A stretch of 64,000 nt of DNA, from contig OZ020306.1 of NCBI GenBank assembly GCA_963971305.1, positions 68,607,022-68,671,021 of the forward strand, read 5' to 3'. The notes beneath the pieces are model-generated. The model saw only the letters and a program-made list of their open reading frames with translations, ran no database searches and was not told the DNA's origin. Positions 1 through 12,300 of the stretch are shown here, piece by piece. Every line of letters begins with the position of its first letter. The first letter of the stretch is position 1. A program made the position numbers and the translations under genes. Origin of the DNA: Arcuatula senhousia (lineage: Eukaryota; Mollusca; Bivalvia; Mytilida; Mytilidae).

Positions 1-417
1 ATTTGGCCTTAACAAATCAAATCAAATCAAATCAAGTTTTATTGTCATTTATAATTTAAAAGTTGGTGACAAAATAACACATCAGTACAAATAAGAAATA
101 TACATGTATTGAGTACTTGATTAACATTCAAATCAAATTGTTTGCAGGAATCATTTGCTCTTAGCGTCCAAACAAAAGTGATAGGAATCATTTTGTCTTA
201 GCATCTAACACAATTTGTGTCCTCTAAATCTGTCGACGGTTTATAGGGGTCTATAAGGATTGGAAAAATGTCACCTTATACAAATTATGTATTAGTCTTA
301 AGATGTAACAATTTAACAGAGGGCATGTTTTTGTTCTGTGGTAGGTAAAGAACTTTGTTTTGTTTGCAATTCTGTGGTAAACATTTTTCATGTTGATATT
401 GGTTCAGAACATTAATC
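1..417. other. AT-rich non-coding left edge
   Basis: I see no gene here. A short (AAATC)n-type run lies at about 17-36. The rest is AT-rich sequence leading into the Penelope-like copy that starts near 418. It may be part of an upstream intron of the UNC-93-like gene. Confidence 0.4.
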
Positions 418-1644
418 ACGGCTACAACACTGTCTAAGGAGGAAATCATTGACAATCACAAATCTGTCATTTCCTCCTTCGGCCTTTCTGTTGGTGGCAG
501 TAATGATGACATTCCATCCCTGTATTGGATTCCCAAATTACATAAAAATCCATACAAACAGCGCTTCATTGCAGGGTCATCCAAATGTACAACTAAACCT
601 CTTTCAGTTTTGTTGACTTCAATACTTACGGCAGTAAAATCCGGCCTCCAGAAATATTACGATTGTTGTTATTCTAGAAATGGTGTCAATTAAATGTGGA
701 TCCTGAAGAATTCGAAAGAACTGATGGAGATTCTTAACTCTAATTCAGTTTCATCTTGTAACAGCATCAAAACATTCGATTTCTCCACACTTTACACTTC
801 TATTCCACATGAACAACTGAAATCGCGATTGGCACAGCTGATTAAACGCAGCTTTTTCAAAAAGAATGGAAAACGCAGGTACAAATTTCTTGTAGTCGAT
901 TATACCAAGACTTACTTTGTCATCAATGAGTCCAAGAAAAAGAACAAATTTACAGAAGACCAAATAATCGACATGCTCAACTTTCTTATTGACAACATAT
1001 TTATTCAGTTTGGTGGACGTGTTTTTCAGCAAACAATAGGGATTCCAATGGGCACTAATTGTGCACTTTTGCTTGCTGATTTGTTTCTTCATTCATATGA
1101 AGCAGACTTCTTGCAATCTCTTCTAGACAAAAAAGACCGTAGACTAGCTCTCTCTTTCAACCTCACGTTCCGTTATATTGATGATGTCCTTTCACTAAAC
1201 AATTCTCGATTTGGTGACTTTCTCCATCTCATATATCCACAGGAGCTTGAGATAAAGGACACAACGGATTCTAGGAAGTCTGCTTCATATTTAGATCTAC
1301 ATCTCGAAATTGACTCTCAAGGAAGACTTTCAACAAGGCTCTATGACAAACGTGATGACTTCAACTTTCCAATCGTCAACTTCCCCTTCTTGTGTAGCAA
1401 TATTCCGTCAGCTCCAGCTTATAGAGTTTACGTATCTCAATTGATTCGTTACTCCAGAGCGTGCGGGACTTACATCGATTTCCTTAGCAGAGCGACACGT
1501 CTGACGCAAAAATTGCTCACACAGGGTTATGTTGCTCCTCGGTTGCTGTCTTCACTCAAGAAATTTTACGGAAGACATCATGCACTTATAGACAAATATG
1601 GGATTTCGATCTCTCAGATGAGTGCAGATGTTGGTTTGTCATAG
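418..1644 (+). pseudogene. Penelope-like reverse transcriptase, 5'-truncated copy with one stop
   Basis: A single reading frame from about 418 to the TAG near 1642 encodes a reverse transcriptase. Visible motifs are WIPKLHKNPYK and FIAGSSKCTTKPLS (fingers), FDFSTLYTSIPH (motif A), IGIPMGTNC (motif B) and FRYIDDVLSL (the YxDD catalytic box). One in-frame TAA at 691-693 breaks it. The second copy at 24.5-26.3 kb has His at that position, so a single point change explains the stop. The N-terminal third of the related copy is absent, which suggests 5' truncation. Assignment to the Penelope-like group rests on overall motif style. No GIY-YIG endonuclease domain is visible, so another non-LTR class is possible. 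It probably sits inside an intron of the UNC-93-like gene. Confidence 0.75.
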
Positions 1645-1925
1645 TGTGTTATTTTGTCTTCCTTTACTGGATTTGACACGCTGAATGGACTATTGGCAAT
1701 GCGACGGGTGTGCTATAGCAAGCAGGAACTGCTTACTCTTCCGGAGCACCTGAGTTCACTCTTGTTTCGACTGGAGTTCGCGTTGTTGATTGATATTCAG
1801 TTGTTATGTGTTTCCATGTTTTACGTGTTGTCTGTTTTTGTCCCGTTCTTGTTTGTGTTTACTGGTTTAGTCTCTGCCCTTTCGGACTTTTGACATTCGG
1901 ATACCCCATTGGTACCTCTGCTTCT
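1645..1925 (+). repeat. 3' UTR of the Penelope-like copy, the head of a dispersed family
   Basis: This follows the RT stop directly. Its last part (about 1750-1920) recurs at 2487-2640, 3683-3862 and 40360-40447 on +, and at 30531-30830 and about 60495-60620 on -. Shared marks include a segment reading CCTTTCGGACTTTTGACATT and a terminal CCCCATTGGTACCTCTGC. Confidence 0.7.
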
Positions 1926-2486
1926 TTCATTAATATGCTGCAATTCTGTGCCATCATCTTGGAAAATGACACATTTGGTATTTTGTAATTCTCATCAGAT
2001 ATTGATTTTACCTTCTAGTTCTTCAAATCTAATATCTGCTATTATAGTTGCATGGCTGTTATATTGATGACAAAACTTTGTCACTGAACAACTTTTATTC
2101 ATCAAAATCTAATATTGCAAAGTAACGTGAAGGATTGCTCTTCTCTTTGACATTTTATGTAAGATTTTATTTCTCATGTAATGACTTTATTCACTTTATC
2201 CGTTATGAATTTGATCCACCCTCCTTTTATTATATATTAAGCATCAAATTCTGCATGTCGATGCTTTATCGGATAAACTCATTAAGCTTATGCAATATCA
2301 ACATTTTAAAATGTCTTTTTTATCATCTATATTGCATGTTGAATTGGTTTACATTTGGATTTTGAAACTGTTTTCTTAATTCAATATTAGAACCGTGTTA
2401 TGTTTAAACATGTAAAATACTATCTTTAGTTCATGTACAATAACAAAACTGTGTTGCACCATTTTATATGAAACTCTCCTTACGAC

Positions 2487-2640
2487 TTAAGTTCGCGTTG
2501 TTGATTACTAATCAGTTGGTTTTGTATTTTTGCGTTTTATGTTTTTTTTTTTGTCCTGTTCTCGTTGGTGTTTACTGGTTATGTATCTGCCCTTCGGAGT
2601 TCTGACAATCGGATTCCCCATTGGTACCTCTGCTTCTTGC
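2487..2640 (+). repeat. Solo 3' UTR fragment of the Penelope-like family
   Basis: It matches the 3' end of the element at 1645-1925: TTCGCGTTGTTGATT, a TTTACTGGTT segment, and the CCCCATTGGTACCTCTGC end. No RT remains beside it. Confidence 0.65.
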
Positions 2641-3682
2641 AACTTAACTTAGACATTGATTTTTATTTTATATTTTATGAAATTTATCCTGGCACCAAGA
2701 ATTTTAATTTTACAATTAAAATTTCAAATTACAGAAATTTTGTTTGATGTCAATTAAACTGTTTAAACCGTTATTGTTCATATGCATATACTAATAGTAT
2801 TCAGCGGTAGCATTCAAATCAAAATAATTTGAAAGTCGAAAATCAAAAGGAGGCGTACTCTACTCTAAATTATACAAGAAAGGCAAATAGCACCATGTGC
2901 ATTACACAGAAAGAAACCTAATTTTTAACACACAACTGAGCTTGTGATCGGGAACCTATGAAAGACCATCAGCTGTTATGATTGGTAAAGAATACTAAAA
3001 TTATATTGATTGTCTTTGTGTCTCCATCTTTCAAAATTAAAGATTTTAAAAAATCTTAATGTCAACTGATTTTGTTTTTTTTGTTCTTATGAACTTCCAA
3101 TATGTGAATGACCCATTGCTTCTTATTTTCTCCTTTTAATGTTATCTTCAGATAATGATCTTTTTGTAGTTGAAATCATTTAAATAAAGTATTTGCAATC
3201 ATAACATGTTTGTCGTTTAAAACACAAACCTAAGACATGGAACAATTTTTATTGATCAAAATCTAATATTGCTAACAATTGAAATGCAAAAATATTTTTT
3301 CCCAAGATGAAGGAATGCTCTTCAATTTGACATTTGCATGCACAATGTTGTTCGTCATGCTGGCATGTTACTCCATTCATTGATTATGTATGTACTTGAT
3401 AAAAAAAAAAAAATCGCATGTCAATACTTAATCGAAGAAATTCTGAAACTCACTTTAATGTGTAATATCATCATTATTGCCACCTTGCCATGATTTCAAG
3501 TCATGTTCGTAATCGTTTCATGTTGAAACATGTGCTTCAACATTTTATTTTATTTGATTTGCAGTTGATTTGACAAAAAATGAATTTTACAAGGAACTTT
3601 AAAACATTTAAACATTTCAAATCAAATTGAGATGTTCTAATTCGATACATCTGAAGTCTAGTATTTATCATTAAATTGCAAT

Positions 3683-3862
3683 TTAAGGAGCACCTGAGTT
3701 TCGACTTGAGTTCGCGTTTTTGATTGATATTCAGTTATTTTTGTGTTTCCATGTTTTACATGTTGTCTGTTTTTGTCCCGTTCTTGTTGGTGTTTACTGG
3801 TTTTGTCTCTGCCCTTTCGGACTTTTGACATTCGGATAACCCATTGGTACATCTGCTTCTTT
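3683..3862 (+). repeat. Solo 3' UTR fragment of the Penelope-like family
   Basis: It begins GAGCACCTGAGTTTCGACTT and ends near CCATTGGTACATCTGCTTC, parallel to 1748-1923. No coding sequence is attached. Confidence 0.65.
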
Positions 3863-5293
3863 GAATCAACATTTTATTTTGTTCTTGAACCAACACGAAA
3901 CCTTTCTGTTTTACCTGCTATCCAACCAATATCATTTGTTTTGGAATATCATGAAAACCAGTGAGTTTAATTCATCTACTTAAGTATTGTCAAAATCAGT
4001 TAGCTTGTCTATACTTGCTATCAAATTAATTTTATTGATTTTATTTATTAAAAGTACAGTTAGGCTCAGTGTACAGTCATGTATCTAGTACCAATTCAGT
4101 TAGTTATAAAATGACATTTTTTTCCATTTTTGTATGAAAAAATGCTGTTTTAAAGCAAATTTCTGAAGTATTTGATTCTGCTTTTAAGTCTTAATTTAGT
4201 TAAACAATGTTTTCAAAACTAGTATCTTTAGAATTGTACCACAATCCAATACCAATGTCATGTTAAAATCAATGAAGCATAAAAACCATGCAAATGGATT
4301 TTTTTATGGATTGTCTTTTAAAAAGGACCACATCTTTAATTAAGCAATGGTCTGTTTCCTGAACTTAAACAAAAAGTACTATTTTTTTTCCAGTTCGGCT
4401 GTTGTGTATTTATAGTATTTTTCTTGATCAATACGTTGAAATTACGTATGATTTTGTAATACTATGTATCTGGCCAATAGCATATATGGATTATTCTGAT
4501 GTTTCCAACAACGAAAAACTCTAATTTATCATCATGTCTAAATGAGAATTAAGTACGACCTCAGTTCGAACCTCGTTCATTTAAGATTGATTGTTGTTGA
4601 CACGATGCTTTCGGATAACGTTAAGGTAGATGGGGTGTCTTTTTTGCACATCTATTTATAACTTTTAATTTTAGTGTGCTACCCATTCTTATTGATTGCT
4701 ATTGGGCTTGGTAAACATCAAAATTGAAAATTACAACATACAATTGGAAAAATGCGCTTGCAAATTTCAATATTTTCTCGTTTTTTTTAAGGGGTCTGAG
4801 ATAATTTGTATAGAAATAATAGGGAAAACACGTTTTTTTTACTTTTTTCAAAAATTTTGATTTTTTTTATTTAAATATTTTAAAATTCCCTACAAAACAG
4901 AGATTTTGCCAAATTTTAAGAAAACTCTATGGCGTATATTTTCTTTGATGAAGAAATTTGAATTTTCCCTATTCAACATTAAACTAAAATCATGCACTTT
5001 CAAAGTGGTTTCTACATGATGGTGATTTTTTTATTGAAATTTTAAAGTAACGTTCTAGGTATAATTGTGGCAAAAATTAAAGAAAAGTCTATGGATCAAT
5101 ATAACTATACGCTGTAATACTATTAGAAATGCTTTAACAGACGCAAGAATGATAATAAATCAAAAATTAAACTCATCCTTGAATAGTATGACCGTAAGCC
5201 AAAACTTTACTTAAACCTTGTCCATCTTCGCGTTTTAGGTGTATACTTCATATCATGTTTATGAAAACATACATAAGATATTCCTCTATTACA
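3863..5293. other. AT-rich non-coding stretch
   Basis: No exon, RNA gene or recognisable element is visible on either strand. It is AT-rich with short homopolymer runs. Confidence 0.4.
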
Positions 5294-5610
5294 TCGGGAG
5301 CGCAGTGGCACTGGACTTTAAATCACAGGTCGACACCTCTGTGGGTTCGAGCCCCACACGTGTCAAGGTTTCCAGGCACCTACCGTTGCTCGTGGGTTTC
5401 ACCGATTTTCCGGCTTGTAATATCGGGCTTTCTTCCCACTCGAGCCTGGCGACCATGCAAGGGCCTCCTATTAGCCAAACGGTCGTTAATCTTGCCGTCG
5501 GTCAAAAGCTTTTCAGAGCTTATGTTAATTGTTTGACTTTTGTACACATCACATCACTGATGTGTACTCACCGACGTAAAATAAATCTAACCTTTAGCTG
5601 TACAACTATA
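5294..5610 (+). repeat. tRNA-derived SINE (candidate)
   Basis: The head holds a pol III A-box-like AGCGCAGTGG (about 5298-5308) and a B box GGTTCGAGCCC (5344-5354) at tRNA-like spacing. A GC-rich body (5355-5520) and an AT-rich end follow. The GC content stands out from the flanks. The 3' end is uncertain. Open frames across it are accidental. Confidence 0.55.
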
Positions 5611-5754
5611 CATGTAATCGTTTGCTGGAAAATGTGTTAGTACAAAACTGAGAGTGTGTATTTAGTTTGTTATAAGAAACAAAGTTGAAGAATTTTTTTG
5701 ATCCCATCATTTCTTTTGAAACCACCCTAGAAGTCATATTAGGTAATGAAATTA

Positions 5755-6345
5755 CGCAATGAAACACCTAAAAGCATGTCTAAGTCACCGTATACATATA
5801 GTATATATGACTACTGGCGAATCTTGCAATCCTTGATAGAAGTAGGTATCATGCTTTGGTCAAGTATGAAAATAATCATTTAATAAAGAACAAGTAGCAT
5901 GTCTAAGTCTTCTGGTACGATGATGCATTGTAAATGATCACGCGATGCATATATTTCTTTTTCTATTTCAGGATTCCTTATCACCCTTGGTCTGCTGATC
6001 TTATTGTACGTCTGGGAACCACGTGATAATTCAGTATTGACCATATTTGGATTCATGGCTCTATGGGGAGCGACTGATGCGATCTGGCAATCCCAGATAC
6101 AAAGTAAGTGGCACGCTTAGGTCAAGTAAAACAGAAGAAATTACTTTAAATCTTTATCATAGTAGTTGCATGTCTAAGTCTCTTAAACATAGGATATATA
6201 GAGGATATATAGGTCAACTGGAACGATCTGGCAATCCCAAATACAAAGTATGTATAACTCTTAGGTCAGGTAAAACTTAGAGTGAACTATAAAAGTAGCA
6301 TGTCTAAGTCACCTAAAACATAGATTATATAGGGCATGCAATGAA
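5755..6345 (+). repeat. Exon-end-derived repeat monomers around the UNC-93-like exon
   Basis: Degenerate units of roughly 120-135 bp share an intronic part (agCATGTCTAAGTCACC, then AACATAGG and TATATAGG) and a part equal to the 3' end of the exon at 5972-6103 (GATCTGGCAATCCCA, then a donor-like GTA). Units are visible near 5775-5890, 6050-6165 (the true exon end), 6170-6295 and 6298-6345. More lie at 14341-14518 and 21791-22120. Confidence 0.7.
5972..6103 (+). CDS. UNC-93-like, penultimate exon
   Basis: The acceptor is TTTCTATTTCAG and the donor AAA|GTAAGT. It enters with two bases of a codon and leaves with one. It codes for about 43 residues including one membrane helix. Confidence 0.7.
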
Positions 6346-9300
6346 TTTGGTCTCGCTTTCTAATAGTAAGTTCACATAGTACGTTTATCTCCAATTAAAC
6401 CATTTTAATGACGTCATTCTATTGTTTAAAGTGTGGATTATTTTTTACGAATTCACTGCGCTGTCTATTGTTCATGATCAGTGTTCCATGAACTTTTCAT
6501 GGTCCACTGATCACAAACCTTCAGGGCAAACACTGGGTTCAGATTACCGACCGGGAGTGATTAGTTTTCAAGAAATTTACCTTTTTAAAGGGTCACAAAA
6601 AATGCATTGAATACAGGAATCAAGTTTTATTCAACTAAAAATAAATAAAATCACTAAATTTTAATTAACAATAAATGAATTTATTCCATATGCGCTCAAA
6701 AATCTCAAATTTCCGATGATGAAATACTCTATTTTGTCCGAAACGTAATTCAACTTAATCGACGTTTTCAACGCGTCTCAAAAGTGCACTTGAAGTCCAA
6801 ACACATAAAACAATCCTGACATTGAGAAATTTTTGCTCATTCATGATTGGCGACAATAGTGGTATGACAAAAGTTCTTCGTTCTCCACACTAAGATGTAC
6901 ATCTGTAGCGCTCCTTTTCAGCAAGTGATTGGTAGTAAATCTAGAAAAAAATTTAAAACAAATTACTTCGAATCTATAAATATAAAACGTGTGTTGATTG
7001 CAAATTTGTTTGTATCTTTTTTTTCTTCTACTTGGTGACCGGCTATCGGTTACCGCTGGAAATCTGAAGACAGTGCAAAATTTACTGTGTGCGGTTTTAT
7101 TTTTACAAAGAAGAAGACAATGGAAAAAAATGATACACAATATGCTAGGATTAGACTTTTGTCTACCATTTTCTCGATTTTCCTTTTTGATGATAGAATT
7201 TATGCACGGGTATTTGTTTATAGGTCTTCAGAACTAATCAGTGTTAACGATAGCCGGTACATGTAACGACCCGTGTTCTAACAGGTTGGGGAGTATGCCC
7301 CAAAACGGGTATTATCCTTGTTTTTGGATATTTGAAACTTTAAACCTCTTTCGTGATTTCTGTGGCCAAATGTCACTTTTCTGATGTCAAGGAAACAAAT
7401 AGATTTGTGAATACTACCTGTTTCTGAAATAACTGTTTAAATTCAATTTGTAATTAAAAATTAAAATCAATTATTAAAATGCACTTATATTGACTGAGAT
7501 GTCTGTGAGCATCCAGGTGTGACCATGAACACTTTTAACTTTCCATTGAATGATGACATGCCATATGACAAACCAATCATTGGTCATTTAAATGTTTTGA
7601 AAAACTTAGTTGGTTGGTCAATTGGTCAATTTAGAATACAAAAGAAATCACTTTCTGCAATAGTAGGCAGAAATCACCCATTGATTTTTGTTCTTGGATA
7701 CATAGTAAGAAAGTAATGTTACCATTGCAAGTGTACGTCACTGCAACAGAAGCCGCCTATCTCTACTTAGTGAGTAATATGAATTTTAAGTTTTGAATCC
7801 TTGAAATCAAGGATCACACGATCCTTGAAAACAAGGATAATACCCAGAAAAGGGTATTATCCTTGATTTTGGGCATACTCCCCAACCTGTCTAATGAATG
7901 AGGGGAAAAAATGATAAAGCAAATAATTATTCCTTGTCGAATGATCATTGCAATTTGATTATGTTTGAACAGGTAAGCGTATAGATGTAATTTTACATTT
8001 TTAAATCTGATAAAACCTACCCGATTGTGCAGAAATTTGTGTCAATAAGTGCTCATGATGTTTTAATTTGCCGTCATTTTTCTTCTTCAAATAGCAAGGT
8101 ATTTATCTAATAATACTTTTTAGGGAGTGTTCTGATTTTATAAAGTCGAGCGAGAAGACAATTTTTGCCGAAAACAATAATACGTTTTCAATTGAAAGGG
8201 GGGTTCAAAACCCCGGAATTCCCCTTCTGGATCCACAACTGAAGGTGACCGATAATAAACATCAATAAATGAATCAGTTGTAAAATCGTCATTTTAAGCA
8301 GCAAACATTTCAAATGTGTTTGACTTTATCAAAAGGGAAACATAAAAACACATGAATTTTCTTTGTAAAGAGTGCTTTAGAATGTGTCAAAATGATATCT
8401 TTTGCATTGTAATTTTAATTACTACCCAAATTCTAAGTAACCATTACGTTTTTTTAAAACATCTTACCTATTGCTTGCTTCTGTATTTTATTCCCGAGAA
8501 CGAAAAATAAATCCATTGTTGAAAATTTAAATAATCCATGATGAATTTCATAATTTAAATCCATTGACAAAAAACACGACTTTATCCGTCTTGTCCATTA
8601 TAGCAGAGATCGATAGAACTTGATTAGAGCTAAAAATAGATTTACTCTTATCATCTCGTCAGCCTCGTTATCAAATGTAGTACAAACAAAGCCAATTTGT
8701 ACTACATTTATTATGGATTATAATGCAGAATCTGCAAAACAATTGCCAGAAAATAAAGAAAAAAAGAAATCCCACGGCGCTACTAGACATTGTTGTTACG
8801 GAGTGTGCAATAGTGACAGTAGATACTCCGATCGAGACCACATGAAAGATGTGTTTTGGATCCCCTTTCCGAAACCAAAGCGAAACCTGGAGAAGTGTCA
8901 GCGATGGGTAAACGCATGTCGACGAGAAAAGTTTACGGTGGAAAGAGTGACAAGATGGACTTATATCTGTTCCAAACATTTTGTCGGAGGACGTGGACCA
9001 ACAGAAGAACACCCTGATCCGATACCGGCAACGACAACACCGTGCCAGGTTAGAAATTATTATTTTTAAATCGTCTGTTTACGTTTAATTTTTTATTTTG
9101 TTGTTCCCGAATTTGTAACGTAATAAATGAAACTCCCGCAAATGAGGTTTTTATTTAGAATTGATCAATTATGGTATTATATTTTTTTCATGTCTAATGA
9201 ATTTTGTTTGACAGGGCTCAGAGAAATTAAGTTAAAACATTACTTAATAGCTACATATTGTAAACGTATCTTAGGAGGCAATTGTGTTTATGTATTTCAG

Positions 9301-12300
9301 ATTGATAAAATGTCTAGAAAAAGAAAGGCTCCTACTCCGAGGGCGGCACCAGTATCAAAAAAAGTTCTATTTGAAGCATCAGAAGCATTGCTGTCGCTCC
9401 AAGATGGTGTAACAGGTCCGTCAAGTGTTCCCGATGTGCTGTCAGCTGTTCAAGATATACCACAACAGGAATCTGACCAGGTTGGTTTAACCCCCCCCTT
9501 TTTAATCATGTCAATATTAAAATGAAAACTGAAAACAGTTTAATTTCTTTGTTTTATTTAATACTTATTTAAAATTTAAATTGATGTTTATATTTTTTTT
9601 AATTTCAGCAAACAGAAAATGTTATGGATGAACCAGTCATGTACACGGCGACACCACTGTCAGTCAACAAGGAAATGCAAACCTCTTTTGTCTGTAGTGA
9701 TACGTTGGCAAATAAAATAGAACTTAGGCTGAGGAAAAACGAAATTCATTACAAGAAATCACCAAAACAAACTAAAACTGATAACAAATTTTTCTACGAA
9801 TCTTTATCAAGAAGAAAGAGCTTTTTTAAATTCTATACTGGTTTAACAGTTGAACAATTTGATCATCTGTTTAAAGTTCTAGAAAACGTTGGAAAGGTGA
9901 ATGATATAAAGTATTGGAAAGGGAAAAAAACCAAATCACCTATGAAAAGTAGAACCAACAAAAAGCAATCTGGTAAACTAAGTGTCAAAAATCAACTGGT
10001 TTTAACACTGATGAAACTTAGACAAAACTTTGCAAATTAAGATCTTGCCTACAAATTTGACATAAGTTTAAGCACTGTGTCCTCAATTATTAATACATGG
10101 ATTCAGTATTTGTACCGGACTACCAGTGGCCTAAGAAGAAAGATGTTCCCATCTAGGGAATTGATAAAGAAACATTTACCTGCAAGTTTCAAGTCTTTTA
10201 AAAACACTAGGGTGATAATTGACTGCTCAGAGATACCTATTCAGTCATCCCGAGATTTTTCTGAGCAGGGCAACATGTACTCATCTTATAAAAATCATGC
10301 AACATTAAAATATCTTGTTGGTATTTCACCTACTGGTGCAATTACATTTCTATCGGATGTGTACGAAGGTAGTATCTCAGATAAGGAAATTACGGTTAAA
10401 TCAGGACTGGTTGACTTACTAAATCCTGGAGACCTAGTGATAGCAGACAGGGGATTTTTGATTAAAGACATTCTAATGGCTAGAAAAGTGGACCTTAACA
10501 TACCTCCATTTTTATCGGGAAGAGATAGACTGACTCCGCAAGAAGAAATATTAACAAAACGAATAGCAAGGGTCCGTATTCATGTAGAGAGGGCTATTGA
10601 ACGAATGAAAAAATTTAAAATTATTGGAACAATTTTCCCTCTCAGTCTGAAGTCAGTTGCAACTGAAATAGTAGGCATTATTGGATTTTTAGTAAATTAT
10701 CAGTGTCCTCTTGTAAAATGACATGTGTATTTATATGCATATACATTGCAGTATATGTTATATTTTGAATAGATGTACACTTGTGTACAGTGTACATGTG
10801 GTTGTGTGCATGTGAAAATGCAAGTGCTTTTGGGTGTTATAAACAATGATTAACATGTGTACCTATTACATGTCTGTGTTATAAATTTTTCATGTATAGT
10901 TTTTTTTTCTCAAGAATATATATTATTTTAATATTGCACTTTTCTTTTCTTTCAAACTAATTGGTTTTAAAGTACTTTTCGTTTAATACTTTGCTTTTGA
11001 CCATATGCATATATACAACATAACCAAATTGACTTTTTATATACAACACATTCATTGTGTTTTAAAGTTTGATATGAGGTTGCATAAAGTTCTGTTATTG
11101 TTTTCTGCATGTTTTTATGGTCTGACATGTACAAAAAATGTATATGATGTATATTGTTTTTTGTGTGTGTCTGTATTTAGGTTTTCAGTTTACCCATATT
11201 CAGGTAACACATGTGCATTATAAACAATAAGTAGCTTTACATATCAGATTTATAGACAAACAAATGATATTAAATATTTTTTTTATTTATGAACACTCAA
11301 CGGGAAGTAGTCTTCTTGGAATTCTCATCTCAAGATATTCAGGCATCATAATGCAATGGTGAAATGTCAACAGCTTATTTCGTAGTTCTTTCCAAAAATC
11401 AGTATCAAAATGAATTCTTTGTTTGACCAAGTTAACACTGGACCAAACTACAAAGTCACAAAACTCAACATTTAAAATTCCCATTTGCATTTGAATTTGT
11501 GCATAGTAACTATGACTTTTCTTTAAGTTAATTTTATCATTTTCAACTTTATAGCAAATATTGTTCCTTTGGGCTGGCTTAAGTTTATCTAAACATAAGG
11601 GGTCTTTATCTTTCAAAACCATAGGACATTTTATTTCAACTACACCAACTAGTTTATTGTCATTGTTATAAATTAATCCATCGGGACTACAGCCTAACTC
11701 AGGATAAGCAGGGTCAATCCAAAATCCACTTTTGGATATAATAAATCCATCGTCTTTCATTGCGTCTTTATACAAACAAAAGGCCTGGTCTTCATTGTCT
11801 TTACCATATTGAAGACTTTTCAAATTTGGTAGCATCTTTCCCCATAAAACTTTTTCTAAAAAGTTGTAAATGGCTCGACAACTTTTTACTGAGCTGGCTT
11901 CTTTAGCAACAGAAGCAGTGATCCTGCAGTTTCTGCTACTTTTCCATGCGTCAGACTCGCTTTGGCCTTCTGTTCCTGCGACTTCAAATGGTGCATTATA
12001 AGGTAAGTCAGATTTCATGACCTTAAGTGCTGCTTGTGTTCTTATTTTTAAGTATTCAAGATCAACTTCATAATCCTCATAGTCAATTTCTAGCACCTGT
12101 TCAAACATTGTGCTTGAGTCACAATTTGGCAATGTTGCAATAAAAAAATTGGTAAATTCATTTTCATCAATCTGATTGTCCGAATTCAATGGATTATAAT
12201 TTCGGTAGCGGTCAGCCTTTAATTTCTTATTATATGATGTTGAATGACATGGTTGTGGTTGTCGTTTGGATTTTCGTCCAACATTCCAGGTGCATAATTT

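Noticed and set aside
5239..5640. 133-codon protein gene
   Set aside because: It covers a tRNA-derived SINE with pol III boxes and has no exon signals or known motif.
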